DNA of 35,986 nucleotides, from positions 1-35,986 of the forward strand of contig JAKAED010000022.1 of NCBI GenBank assembly GCA_021820105.1, given 5' to 3'. A program made the position numbers and the translations under genes. The notes under the pieces were generated by a model. That model saw nothing but the letters and a program-made list of their open reading frames with translations, was not told the origin of the DNA and ran no database searches. Source of the stretch: Actinomycetes bacterium. GTDB lineage: Bacteria > Actinomycetota > Thermoleophilia > Solirubrobacterales > Solirubrobacteraceae. Positions 16,463 to 24,359 of this stretch are shown here, piece by piece (the stretch's first letter is position 1; every line of letters begins with the position of its first letter).

Positions 16463-16720
16463 TCAGCTCTGGTCGCGGATCTTGGTGACCGCGGTGGCCA
16501 TGGCCGACATCGTCAGGAAGGTTTCGCGCTGAATCAGGTTCTGGGGGAACGTGATCCCAAACCGCTCCTCAAGCCCAAGCATTACCTCCACGCTTGCGAA
16601 CGACGTCATACCGGCCGCGTAGAGATCTGTTTCCGGTCCGATGGCTGCCCCCCCGGCAGGGATTCCGGCGTACTGGTCAACAACCTCCTGCACACCCGCC
16701 AACACCGCTCCGTCGTCCAT
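16463..16720 (-). CDS. Phosphopantetheinyl carrier protein (cassette A)
   Basis: An 85-residue four-helix carrier protein. The attachment site is in DLYAAGMTSFASVEVML, where Ser40 of GMTS should carry the phosphopantetheine arm; the following LEERFGITFPQ is the usual helix II-III region. It is the likely partner of the ligase encoded convergently at 15527, and the arm would be added by the PPTase at 23085. Its start follows GGAGGAGG. It is the last gene of a minus-strand run with two ATP-grasp ligases (38 bases from the nearer), so all three are probably co-expressed. It resembles the cassette B carrier in the AAGM(T/S)S core but differs in the helices around it, which may set partner choice. 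Confidence 0.87.
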   Translation of the reverse strand: MDDGAVLAGVQEVVDQYAGIPAGGAAIGPETDLYAAGMTSFASVEVMLGLEERFGITFPQNLIQRETFLTMSAMATAVTKIRDQS

Positions 16721-16758
16721 CCGGACCTCCTCCAGTTCAGTTTGCGCCCGGCATCAGA

Positions 16759-18015
16759 CTAGCTGGAGGCGTCCCGGAAGGAAACCGGCTCCGCCCGCTG
16801 ATAGTCGATCGTGATCGTGCTGTTGATCAATCCAGTTACCTTGGTCAGCTCCTCCAGCGTGGAGGCCCGGCCACGCACGCAGATCACTCCGATGGTGCCC
16901 AGACTGGTGTCGAGTACCGTCCCCGGTGGACACCGGATGTCGACGCGATCGACCAGTGGCGACTCAGAGAGTTCGAGTGTCCCGTGGATCGCCAGGACCT
17001 CTGTTGCGTCCATCGGAGGGTTGACATCCCACCAGTAGCCGATAGCGCTGCAGGGCACCACCGTTTCGAAGCGCACCGCCCGTCCAAGGGCAATCTCCGC
17101 CGCCAAACGAAACAGGTGTACGTCTGAGACGCTTGCCAAGACTGCGGGAGGACCACCGCCAACACGCCCGTTGACCTCGATGATCTTCGGACCGTCCGGG
17201 GTGAGCTTGATCTCGATGTGCAGGCAGGAGTTGGTGACACCCAAGGCGCGGATCGCGCGGGTGGCGACCCTGAGGACGTCGGCCTCCTCAGCCGGCTCGA
17301 GAGCGGCTGGAATGAAGATGCCGTTCTCGCGGAAACCTTCGTTGAGTGGAAAGCGTCCGCTGACCGCGGCATGGCTGATCGTCTCACCGCTCACGACGCT
17401 CTCAACGGACACGTAGCTGCCAAACGACTGGTTCTGAACATCGCGATCCGGCATGTACTCCTCAATCAACTGCTCGATGTCAGGCTGGTACGCGCTGCTC
17501 AGGTCACTCGCAGAATCGAGCCTCTGCACCCCGGCGCTGCCGGCACCGTGCGTCGGCTTGATGACGGCGGGATAGGTGACGGTGGTGCCGATCTCGCTCA
17601 GTTGCTCAGGGCTGAGCCCTGCTTGCAGTCGCCAGAAGCGCGGCTGTGGTACCCCAGCCTGCTCCAGCGCCTGACGCTGCAGGAACTTGTCGGTCAGCCC
17701 GGCGGCAGATTCGACCGAAGTACCAGGTAGTCCCAGTCGCAGAGCGAGTTCCGCCACGACCGGCACGAGGACGTCGACGAAGGTCACCACACCGTCGGTC
17801 CCAGCCTCTCGCAGCTTGGTGGCAGCTCCGTCAAGGTCAGTACTGGAGATCTCAACAACCGGCCCCAGTCGTTCCAGAAGCACTCGCCGGATTCGTCCTC
17901 CGTCCTCGCCGTCCACCACCACCCACAGGAGTTCGGCTGCGTCGCCGATGGCTTTGAACAGCTCCTCCGGTCGCTGCGATCGTGGATGGTGAATCACTGC
18001 CAAGCGCCGAGGCAT
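16759..18015 (-). CDS. ATP-grasp amino acid ligase (LAL-like), cassette A copy 1
   Basis: A 418-residue ATP-grasp enzyme resembling L-amino acid ligases such as BacD, which join two amino acids through an acyl-phosphate. Residues 1-110 form the N-terminal domain. ATP-binding Lys153 is in PAVIKPTHGAGSAG. The metal-binding strand HIEIKLTPDGPKIIEVNGR gives Glu268, Glu280 and Asn282, with Arg284 for phosphate. About 110 residues follow as a LAL C-terminal domain. Its ATG overlaps the upstream ATP-grasp stop (TGATG), which points to translational coupling and perhaps two ligases acting in series. With the carrier protein downstream, I infer that it forms an amide bond to or from an amino acid handled by the cassette. 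Substrates are unknown. Confidence 0.85.
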   Translation of the reverse strand: MPRRLAVIHHPRSQRPEELFKAIGDAAELLWVVVDGEDGGRIRRVLLERLGPVVEISSTDLDGAATKLREAGTDGVVTFVDVLVPVVAELALRLGLPGTSVESAAGLTDKFLQRQALEQAGVPQPRFWRLQAGLSPEQLSEIGTTVTYPAVIKPTHGAGSAGVQRLDSASDLSSAYQPDIEQLIEEYMPDRDVQNQSFGSYVSVESVVSGETISHAAVSGRFPLNEGFRENGIFIPAALEPAEEADVLRVATRAIRALGVTNSCLHIEIKLTPDGPKIIEVNGRVGGGPPAVLASVSDVHLFRLAAEIALGRAVRFETVVPCSAIGYWWDVNPPMDATEVLAIHGTLELSESPLVDRVDIRCPPGTVLDTSLGTIGVICVRGRASTLEELTKVTGLINSTITIDYQRAEPVSFRDASS

Positions 18016-19280
18016 CAGCTTCCCCCTTTTGTTGCCAGGGCTGCGCTGTCAGCGAGTTCATCAAAGCCGTACTCGATGACCACGGTCCGTTGAATCTTCT
18101 CTGTCGCCTCAAGTAGCTCCCTGTGGTCAGCAGTCCGACCCAGAACGTGAACCACGCCGAAGGTCCCGTCGCCGCGGTTCAGCTGCTCGCCGGGTCCAGC
18201 TTGGACCTGAACTGAAGTCACATAGTCCAGCGCCGCCAGATCATCGGTGCCGCGTATGGACAGCACCGTGCGTGCGTTGGCCGGCGGATTGCAGTCCCAC
18301 AAGAATCCCACTCCGCGCGTTGGCACGAGCGTCGGGAAGTCGACCGCCAAGCCCAGTGCCAGCTGGACTGCCGTGCGTCTCAGATCAACGTCGGAAGCAA
18401 GCCGAAGGCAACTGGGCGATGCTCCGCTGAGGCGCCCGTTCACTTCGATCACCTTCGGGCCCGAGTCGGTGATCATCAGCTCGGTGTCGACCATGGAGTT
18501 ACGGATTCCAAGGGCCCTGATTGCCTCTGTCGCGACCTCAAGAACCTGCTGTTGCAGTGTCTCGTCAATCTGCGCTGGAGTGAAGCGCCCCGTCAGCCGG
18601 TAGCCGTCGGTGGGGAAGTTGCCCTGGATCACCGCGTGCGAGAGGCCAGTGTCGGTTACCGCGCTCCCGACCGCCACCTGAGCGGCATAGCGGTCGCTCC
18701 AAGCTTGCGTGGGGGACATAACCTCTTCAACCAGCTGGTCGACGGCGGGATCGTAGGCAGCCTCCAGGTCGGTCCCGCTCAGGACGCGCACGATCCCCCG
18801 ACTCCCTGCCGCCTCAGTGGGCTTCACCAATGCGGGGTAGGGGACGTCGGCTGCGATGCGGCGCACCTCGCTTGAGCTGAGTCCTGCGGGCAGGTGCCAG
18901 AAGTCTGGTTGAGGTACTCCTGCCAACCTGAGCGCCTGACGCTGGCGGAACTTGTTGCGAACGGTCGCGGCAACATCTGGCGGATAGCCGGGGAGTCCGA
19001 GTCGGTCGGCCAGCTCAGCGGTGAGGATCAGATGGCTGTCACTGAAGGTCACTATCCCGCTGATCCCCGCCAGCCTCAGCGTCGCAGCAGCCGCATCGAG
19101 TTCGTCTGATGCGACGTCCACCACGTCGCCCATGCGCTCCAACAGGGCGCGTGGCACCCGACCACCATCCTGGCCGTCCCTGATCACCCAGACCAGCTCG
19201 GCCATGCCGGTGATCGCGGCTTGTAGTTCCAACGTTGACGTCCCGGCGGGATCGAACAGAACCCCGATCTTCGGAGCCAC
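18015..19280 (-). CDS. ATP-grasp amino acid ligase (LAL-like), cassette A copy 2
   Basis: I set the start at the GTG at 19280, because a GGAGGA site sits 6 bases upstream and the product then begins MAPKIGVLFDPAGTS, matching the N-terminus of its neighbour; the open frame runs further back to 19400. The 421-residue protein has the same architecture as the ligase at 16759: GVPQPDFWHL at 121-130, ATP-binding Lys153 in PALVKPTEAAGS, and the metal strand ending in GPKVIEVNGR (Glu279, Asn281, Arg283). The two are clear paralogues. It is first in the minus-strand run ending with the carrier protein, and divergent from the flippase gene. Two non-identical ligases side by side suggest two successive couplings or a heteromer. 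Confidence 0.84.
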   Translation of the reverse strand: MAPKIGVLFDPAGTSTLELQAAITGMAELVWVIRDGQDGGRVPRALLERMGDVVDVASDELDAAAATLRLAGISGIVTFSDSHLILTAELADRLGLPGYPPDVAATVRNKFRQRQALRLAGVPQPDFWHLPAGLSSSEVRRIAADVPYPALVKPTEAAGSRGIVRVLSGTDLEAAYDPAVDQLVEEVMSPTQAWSDRYAAQVAVGSAVTDTGLSHAVIQGNFPTDGYRLTGRFTPAQIDETLQQQVLEVATEAIRALGIRNSMVDTELMITDSGPKVIEVNGRLSGASPSCLRLASDVDLRRTAVQLALGLAVDFPTLVPTRGVGFLWDCNPPANARTVLSIRGTDDLAALDYVTSVQVQAGPGEQLNRGDGTFGVVHVLGRTADHRELLEATEKIQRTVVIEYGFDELADSAALATKGGS

Positions 19281-19286
19281 GGATAG

Positions 19287-19292
19287 TCCTCC
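19287..19292 (-). promoter_or_regulatory. Ribosome site fixing the GTG start of the ATP-grasp gene
   Basis: Read on the minus strand, GGAGGA lies 6 bases before the GTG at 19280. It supports that start over the longer open frame. Confidence 0.7.
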
Positions 19293-19408
19293 AGAATTGT
19301 GGTCGGCGAGCATCTTACGGGCATCACCTGCAGGAAGCCGGGCGTCGTGGCTCGGATTCGGTTGTTGGGTGTCGGATCCGCGTGGACGGCGCTCTACCAT
19401 CGCGGCGG

Positions 19409-20869
19409 ATGCCTGTCGGTGACCACGAGGCTGAGGTTCAGGCGGCTGTCAGCAAGCTGTTCGGGCGCGATGTGGCCTACATCGCCGCATGGGCTGCGCA
19501 GGTCGTACTCACGGCGCTGCTGACTCCCGTCCTCACGCGCCTGATGCTGCCGTCTGAGTACGGGCGAGCCATGGCGGCCACCGCCGTCATGCAGGTCCAG
19601 TACGTGATCCTCGGGTTCGGCCTCTACACGGGCGCGCAGCGCGCGTTCTCACGCGATGGCGAGGGCGCTGCTCGACAGGTGGTCACTGTGGCCTGCCTCC
19701 TGGCGGTCGTGGGTGGGGTCGCCTTCTACGTGACCGGCTCGTTGTGGGCGCCATTGATCAGCCCGGATGGGTTCAGCACACCGCTGCGGTACGCGACCAT
19801 CTGGGCTGTCCTCAGCGCGCTCACAAGCACGCCTCTGGGCCTGATTCGCGCCCGCGATCAGCTGCGGTGGTTCATCGTGGCATCGCTGGCGCAGACGATC
19901 CTCGCGCAGGTGTTGGCCGTGCTGTTTGTGCTCGCGCGGGGCCGCAGCGCGAGCGGGTACATGTTCGGGGAGATCATCGGTCAGACCGTTGCAGTGTTGG
20001 TCGTGCTGTGCGTCGCGCGGCCACGTCTGGTCAGCCGCTCTGACACGGGGCTCCTCGCGGCGACGGTTCGGTTTTCTCTGGCGCTTCTGCCCGCTGCCGC
20101 TGCCGGCTTCGTGATCGGAGATTCGGACCGGATCATCGTGAAGGCCCAGTTGGGCGCGGTTGCGGTTGGCCGCTACGCGGTTTCGGCCAACATCGGAGGG
20201 TTTGTCGGTTTGGCTCTCGGCGCGCTCGCCGGAATCTGGATCTCCCGGTTCTTTGCCATTGAAGATGACCGGGTGCTGCGAGACGTCGTGGGTGCCTCCC
20301 GTGACGGAGCCAGCCAACTGGCCGCGGGCGCGGCCCTGGCTGTTGCCGCCTCCGCTCCGGTTCTGCTGGCGGTCTGGTGTCCGGCGCGCTATCACCCTGA
20401 CCAACTGCTGCTGGTGACAGCGCTCGTGGCTGTCCAAGCCATCCCGCTGGCAGTAGGTGAGGTCTATTCCCAGACCCTGCTGGTCCACGGAAGAGCAAAG
20501 ATGGTGGCGGCGCTGTCGGTTGCAACCGCGACTCTCAACATCGTTCTGAATCTCCTGCTGATCCCGGAGTTCGGCCTGAACGGCTCGGCGGCAGCCTCGC
20601 TTGTTGACCTGATCTGTTGGGCGCTACTGTGCCACCTGGCTCTGCGGAAGGCCAGGCCACCGGTGCGACCAAGGGCTGCGGTTATCGTGGGCTGTGGCAT
20701 GGCCATCAGCATCGTGTCCACTGAAGTCTCACCATCTGGCTGGATGCTCGGCCTACGACTTGCGGTCGCCGTGCTCGCGCTGGGCTTCTGCGCTCTCCGG
20801 CTGACAACACTGGTGGCGCCAGGGCGATTGGCAGGAGCTCACAGGCACCTGGGGAAGCTGGTCGCCTAG
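19409..20869 (+). CDS. Polysaccharide flippase, Wzx-like (MOP superfamily)
   Basis: A 486-residue integral membrane protein with about 12-14 hydrophobic segments spread over its length, typical of Wzx/RfbX exporters that flip lipid-linked repeat units across the cytoplasmic membrane. The first helix pair has AAQVVLTALLTPVLTRLMLP and a following YGRAM, a pattern common in this family (LTPYGLA-type). The ATG at 19409 is preferred because the upstream extension is Arg-rich and out of keeping with a membrane protein; the ribosome site is weak. It indicates that the locus exports a glycan built on a lipid carrier. The stop shares CTAG with the stop of the convergent GH128 gene (20866-20869). Confidence 0.85.
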   Translation: MPVGDHEAEVQAAVSKLFGRDVAYIAAWAAQVVLTALLTPVLTRLMLPSEYGRAMAATAVMQVQYVILGFGLYTGAQRAFSRDGEGAARQVVTVACLLAVVGGVAFYVTGSLWAPLISPDGFSTPLRYATIWAVLSALTSTPLGLIRARDQLRWFIVASLAQTILAQVLAVLFVLARGRSASGYMFGEIIGQTVAVLVVLCVARPRLVSRSDTGLLAATVRFSLALLPAAAAGFVIGDSDRIIVKAQLGAVAVGRYAVSANIGGFVGLALGALAGIWISRFFAIEDDRVLRDVVGASRDGASQLAAGAALAVAASAPVLLAVWCPARYHPDQLLLVTALVAVQAIPLAVGEVYSQTLLVHGRAKMVAALSVATATLNIVLNLLLIPEFGLNGSAAASLVDLICWALLCHLALRKARPPVRPRAAVIVGCGMAISIVSTEVSPSGWMLGLRLAVAVLALGFCALRLTTLVAPGRLAGAHRHLGKLVA

Positions 20870-21846
20870 CGGTGCTTTCTGTGGTGGTGACCTTTGGAAG
20901 GCCGGTGAAGTCGGAGCGTGTTGGCGTAACGAAACGCGCGGCCGACCGGGGTTAGATGACCCGTTTGAGTAAACAGCGAACTGATGCTGCAGGAAGGCGT
21001 GCTTGAGCAGTTATCGGTGTACCAGGAGTAACGCTGAACAAAGGGCAGACCGTTCAACATCGCAAACAGGCTGCGGACGTACCTCGCAGCCCTGGCCTCA
21101 GTCGGTGGGTGGCTCATCTTCTCGCCCCACGCCCGTATGTCCTCGGCACCGATCTCAGTGATCCACAGAGGCTTGTGGTAAAGGGCGTAGATCTTCAGCA
21201 GCCGCGCGCGTAGGCTCGCCGCAGCGCCGGGACTCGTGAAGTCCTGGTAGAAGTGGAGCGTGATGAAGTCAACGCGTAGATGTCTGGCCTGGGCGATCTG
21301 CATGAACTGCGCCAGCCAACCGTCACCGAGCCAGTCCGTGGAGGGAGAGCCGAGCTGCAATCCAGTGCTCTCCAACTGGGGCCAGTAGGCTGCGGCCTGC
21401 TCCGGAGACATATTGGACTGGTGCACATTGTCGGGCTCATTGAAAGTGAGCAGATACTGAGCAGTGCCGTCCTGATGGGCGGTACGCAGAGAAGCCAAGG
21501 TGCTTGGGGTCAACATCGACGGAGTCTGTACCTCCGGGATCCATTCAACCGGACTGCCCGCTGGTGTCACATCTGGCTCACCGTTATAAGCCCAACTTGC
21601 CCCGAGTGAACTGATCAGATCCGGATTGCTCCACCCGAATCCGGTTGTTGCGACGCCGGATTTGCTCGGGAGGATCCGATGTCGAGACCGTACCCGGTCC
21701 CTCAGCCTCTTGGAACTGGAACTGTGCCGTGTGGGGCGAGCAGCCAGTGCTCCGGCAGCTCTGACGCTGAAGGTAAAGCAGCAGGCTGCCAGCAGACCTC
21801 CGACCCATCGCGAGAGCTGCGAAAGCGTAATAACTGGTGCACGCAT
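20866..21846 (-). CDS. Secreted GH128-type glycoside hydrolase (beta-1,3-glucanase-like)
   Basis: The start is taken as the ATG at 21846, which gives a signal peptide (hydrophobic about 14-30, ending ARA/AGALAA) and a 326-residue product; the open frame extends upstream through a tandem repeat that is unlikely to be coding. A basic linker (about 38-62) precedes the catalytic core, which starts KSGVATTGFGW. The core matches the Asl1/GH128 family: acid/base Glu137 in LLTFNEPDN, and nucleophile Glu231 in LWITEIGAED. GH128 enzymes cut beta-1,3-glucan. A basic, His-rich C-terminal tail follows. Together with GH26 and GH16 enzymes it suggests a beta-linked extracellular glycan as target. No ribosome site is apparent, so translation may be leaderless. 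Confidence 0.82.
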   Translation of the reverse strand: MRAPVITLSQLSRWVGGLLAACCFTFSVRAAGALAARPTRHSSSSKRLRDRVRSRHRILPSKSGVATTGFGWSNPDLISSLGASWAYNGEPDVTPAGSPVEWIPEVQTPSMLTPSTLASLRTAHQDGTAQYLLTFNEPDNVHQSNMSPEQAAAYWPQLESTGLQLGSPSTDWLGDGWLAQFMQIAQARHLRVDFITLHFYQDFTSPGAAASLRARLLKIYALYHKPLWITEIGAEDIRAWGEKMSHPPTEARAARYVRSLFAMLNGLPFVQRYSWYTDNCSSTPSCSISSLFTQTGHLTPVGRAFRYANTLRLHRPSKGHHHRKHR

Positions 21847-22168
21847 CGCGATTGGTGATCGTAGCTCAACGGTCAGCGACCGGGCGCAGGAACGCGACCG
21901 GGCGCAGGAACGCGACCGGGCGCAGGAACGGACTGATCTCCTGGCCAGGATGTCATCAGCGAGCGTCATCAAAATGACACGGCAGGGACGATTTCCGTGC
22001 CATTTCACCCACGTCGCGGGTAGCTGCTGACCACGCGGACAAGTATTCGCGGTGAGGTGGTGCAGCGCGTCCGCACTTGAGGCGGACTCGGCTGTTCTCG
22101 CAGTGTCAGATAGCTCGACTGGCCGGGTTGGGCGAGTACAGACCACGTATCTAAAGCTAGGGGTATCA
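21847..22168. other. Divergent intergenic region of 322 bases
   Basis: This separates the GH128 gene (minus) from the second DPM1-like GT gene (plus) and must carry both promoters. It contains three perfect tandem copies of an 18-base unit (see next entry). The 5' part can be translated in frame with GH128, but that extension is Arg/Ser/Cys-repeat and lies ahead of a good signal peptide, so I do not call it coding. I see no clear promoter consensus. Confidence 0.5.
21877..21930. repeat. Three perfect tandem copies of an 18-base unit
   Basis: The unit CGACCGGGCGCAGGAACG occurs at 21877-21894, 21895-21912 and 21913-21930 without any mismatch. It starts 31 bases upstream of the GH128 start. Perfect identity means recent expansion or functional constraint. 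It could be a set of regulator binding sites (18 bases is close to two helical turns). Confidence 0.9.
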
Positions 22169-23095
22169 ATGGACGTCAGGGGTGACGCGCGGCTGCGCCC
22201 GCGCGCCGGACGCCGCCATGCCGCAGGCGGTGAGCAGTCGGCCAGGTCGCGCCGGCACGCCGGGCGCGAGCGGCGCGACTATCGAAACAGGCCGACGGTC
22301 ACGGCGGTGGTGCCGACGCTCAATGAAGCGGACAACCTGCCGCACGTGTTCGCCCGCATTCCCAGCGGTGTCAACGAGCTGATCGTCGTGGACGGGCATT
22401 CAACCGACGCGACGATCGAGGTAACACGGAGGTTGCGGCCGGATGCACGGATCGTGCTTCAGAACCGCCGTGGCAAGGGAAACGCGCTGGCCTGCGGTCT
22501 CGCGGCCGCGCGCGGAGACATCATCGTGATGCTCGACGCTGACGGGTCGACCGATCCGGCTGAGATCCCGCGCTTCATCGCTCCCCTGATTCAGGGCGCC
22601 GACTTTGTCAAGGGGTCGCGTCACATGGAGGGCGGAGGCAGCGCCGACCTGACGCGCCTACGGAGCTTCGGCAACCATGCGCTCGGGACATGCGTGAACC
22701 TCCTCTTCGGCACGCATTACACGGACCTCTGCTACGGCTACAACGCCTTCTGGCGCAGGTGCCTGCCCCAACTGCACGTTACCTGCGACGGCTTTGAGGT
22801 CGAGACGATCATCAACGTGCGCGCGGCAAAGGCGGGCTTCAAGGTGACCGAGGTTGCCAGCTACGAGCAGTGCCGCATCCATGGGCTGAGCAATCTGAAC
22901 GCGTGGCGTGACGGCAAGCGTGTGCTGCGCTCGATCGTCCGGGAGCGGATCGTTCCACTACCGGTTCCCGGCGACGGATGGAAGCCGGAGTATTCCGAGC
23001 TTGGCGTGCCCGCGAGCGTGACCGCGCTCACCGACGCGCGCAAGCAGAGGACGGCGGCTGAAAGCGTCGAGGTGGCACCAGCGCTCAGCTCCTGA
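22169..23095 (+). CDS. Glycosyltransferase family 2, dolichyl-phosphate-mannose-synthase-like (copy 2)
   Basis: I choose the ATG at 22169, which follows TAGGGG and gives a 308-residue protein; the frame is open further upstream. It is a paralogue of the enzyme at 2420: the Arg-rich head ending RRDYRNRPTV, VVPTLNEADNLPHV, VVDGHSTDAT, LDADGSTDP and the CYGYNAFWRR and CDGFEVET blocks all correspond. It should transfer a sugar from a nucleotide donor, probably to polyprenyl phosphate, at the inner membrane face. It marks the beginning of the second, cassette-B half of the locus as its twin marks the first. The 3' end overlaps the end of the convergent PPTase gene by 11 bases. Confidence 0.88.
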   Translation: MDVRGDARLRPRAGRRHAAGGEQSARSRRHAGRERRDYRNRPTVTAVVPTLNEADNLPHVFARIPSGVNELIVVDGHSTDATIEVTRRLRPDARIVLQNRRGKGNALACGLAAARGDIIVMLDADGSTDPAEIPRFIAPLIQGADFVKGSRHMEGGGSADLTRLRSFGNHALGTCVNLLFGTHYTDLCYGYNAFWRRCLPQLHVTCDGFEVETIINVRAAKAGFKVTEVASYEQCRIHGLSNLNAWRDGKRVLRSIVRERIVPLPVPGDGWKPEYSELGVPASVTALTDARKQRTAAESVEVAPALSS

Positions 23096-23852
23096 GCTCT
23101 GCCGAAAGCAGCTGGGGGCCTCCGCTCCCCAGCTGCGCGCGCGCCCGCAACTGCTCGGGCGTGAGCCGGCACACCTCGGTGATGGTCACGTCCGCTGCCG
23201 GAACTGCGACGGTGATCCGCTCTGGCCCATCCGCAGCCGCCAGCTCGTGGATGCTCCATTCCGATGCCGCCGGCCGGCACCACACAGACGCGAGCCTCAG
23301 TTCAGGTCCGTCCGGGGCCGCGACTGCACCGGAGAGCGCGGGCACGACCCCTGCGCCGACCGCCTTGCCGACCGCCTCCTTCAGCGTCCATACACGGCTG
23401 AACCACGTGCTGAACTCTGTGTCGGGGAGCTCGCCCAGCCACCGGGCCTCGGCGGAGCTGAACCTCCGCTCAGCGATCCGGCGCGCGCCTGAGATTCGCG
23501 CCACCGGTGCCTCCGCGTCAACACCGACCGGATGCGACCTGCAGGCGGCCACCACCACCAGCCGATCCGTGTGCGCGACGCTGACGTACAGGTCCGGTAC
23601 ATCCACCAGGCGGGGCTTGCCAAGACTGGATGTTGCGATATCCAGAGCAGCAGGGTCACGCCCGCTGACGCGCGCCCCGATGCGGCGCATCACCGCGCGG
23701 CCGACCGCATGCCGGGCCCGCACCCCGGCATCGTTGATGGCCTGCGCCCGCTCACGTTCCGCAGGGCTCAGCAGTGCCTCCGCAGCTGTCAGCCACCGAT
23801 CGTGATCGGCACCGTCAAGCCGGCACAGCGTGAGCGGGAGTTCCTCGGTCAA
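23085..23852 (-). CDS. 4'-Phosphopantetheinyl transferase, Sfp type
   Basis: This enzyme transfers phosphopantetheine from coenzyme A to the serine of a carrier protein. With the TTG at 23852 as start, the 255-residue product is the usual Sfp-type length. It contains SLGKPRL (76-82), VSVAHT (90-95), the magnesium site GVDAE (Asp112, Glu114) and WTLKEAVGKA (Trp155, Lys158, Glu159, Lys163). No ATG or GTG in frame lies between the upstream carrier gene stop and this TTG, and no good ribosome site precedes it, so the start is uncertain; a longer frame overlaps the carrier gene. It follows the cassette B carrier-protein gene and most simply activates that protein and the cassette A carrier. Its presence shows that the carriers are meant to be holo-proteins. 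Confidence 0.85.
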   Translation of the reverse strand: MTEELPLTLCRLDGADHDRWLTAAEALLSPAERERAQAINDAGVRARHAVGRAVMRRIGARVSGRDPAALDIATSSLGKPRLVDVPDLYVSVAHTDRLVVVAACRSHPVGVDAEAPVARISGARRIAERRFSSAEARWLGELPDTEFSTWFSRVWTLKEAVGKAVGAGVVPALSGAVAAPDGPELRLASVWCRPAASEWSIHELAAADGPERITVAVPAADVTITEVCRLTPEQLRARAQLGSGGPQLLSAELRS

Positions 23853-23937
23853 CGGGAGCTGGTCATCACCGAACGGATCGCCACGGACGAAGCCTAATGG
23901 ACGTGCGCCGGATGACCGCGACGCGCGGCGTGGCCGC

Positions 23938-24189
23938 TCAGACGGCGGCGCCGCTCTGCAGCTCGCTGACGGCCGAGCGGATTGCGCCGAGGCTCTCAAA
24001 CACGCTGCGCCTGAGCATGTAGTCAGGGAACTCGATGTCAAATGTGTCCTCGAGCGCGAGCATGACGTTGACGCTTGCCTGCGAGCTCATCCCAGCGGCA
24101 TACAGATCGTCGTCATCAGCCAGTGCGGCCGCCGGCGTTGCCAGACGGGCGTGGCTGTCGAGGATCTCACGAATCTTCTCTTCCAACAT
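23938..24189 (-). CDS. Phosphopantetheinyl carrier protein (cassette B)
   Basis: An 83-residue carrier protein starting at the ATG at 24189 after AGGAG. The attachment motif is DDDLYAAGMSSQASVNVML, with Ser36 in GMSS as the modified residue, followed by LEDTFDIEFPD. The helix II pattern matches the cassette A carrier more closely than it matches fatty-acid ACP, which has DSLD at this point. It is divergent from the double hydrolase and ligase genes of cassette B (170 bases between starts) and upstream of the PPTase in the same direction. The likely role is to hold an aminoacyl thioester loaded by the ligase at 26282. Confidence 0.88.
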   Translation of the reverse strand: MLEEKIREILDSHARLATPAAALADDDDLYAAGMSSQASVNVMLALEDTFDIEFPDYMLRRSVFESLGAIRSAVSELQSGAAV

Positions 24190-24359
24190 TTCAACTCCTG
24201 TGCGGGCGGGCGCACGCGCGCGGTGGTTTTCGGCCAGTGCCATGGAGCTTGCCGTCCCGGCGGCGTGGCAAACCCCGGTTTCCTGGGTAAAAGCGAAACG
24301 AAAAGCACAGCGCGTTTGACCGCGCGGGAAACGTGAGAGAAGGATCTGCGGGGAGTTGA

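Noticed and set aside
19649..20488. Minus-strand 279-residue open frame inside the flippase gene
   Set aside because: Its Gln/Arg/His-rich composition is the typical shadow of a hydrophobic membrane-protein gene.
21877..21930. Repeat array as CRISPR
   Set aside because: The 18-base units are directly adjacent with no spacers and no cas gene is present.
21847..22146. N-terminal extension of the GH128 protein through the 18-base repeats
   Set aside because: It encodes repetitive RSCARS-type residues and would bury the signal peptide that begins at the ATG at 21846.
23853..24041. Longer PPTase frame starting inside the carrier gene
   Set aside because: It would overlap the carrier gene by about 100 bases and adds a Ser/Ala/Arg-rich head unlike the PPTase family.
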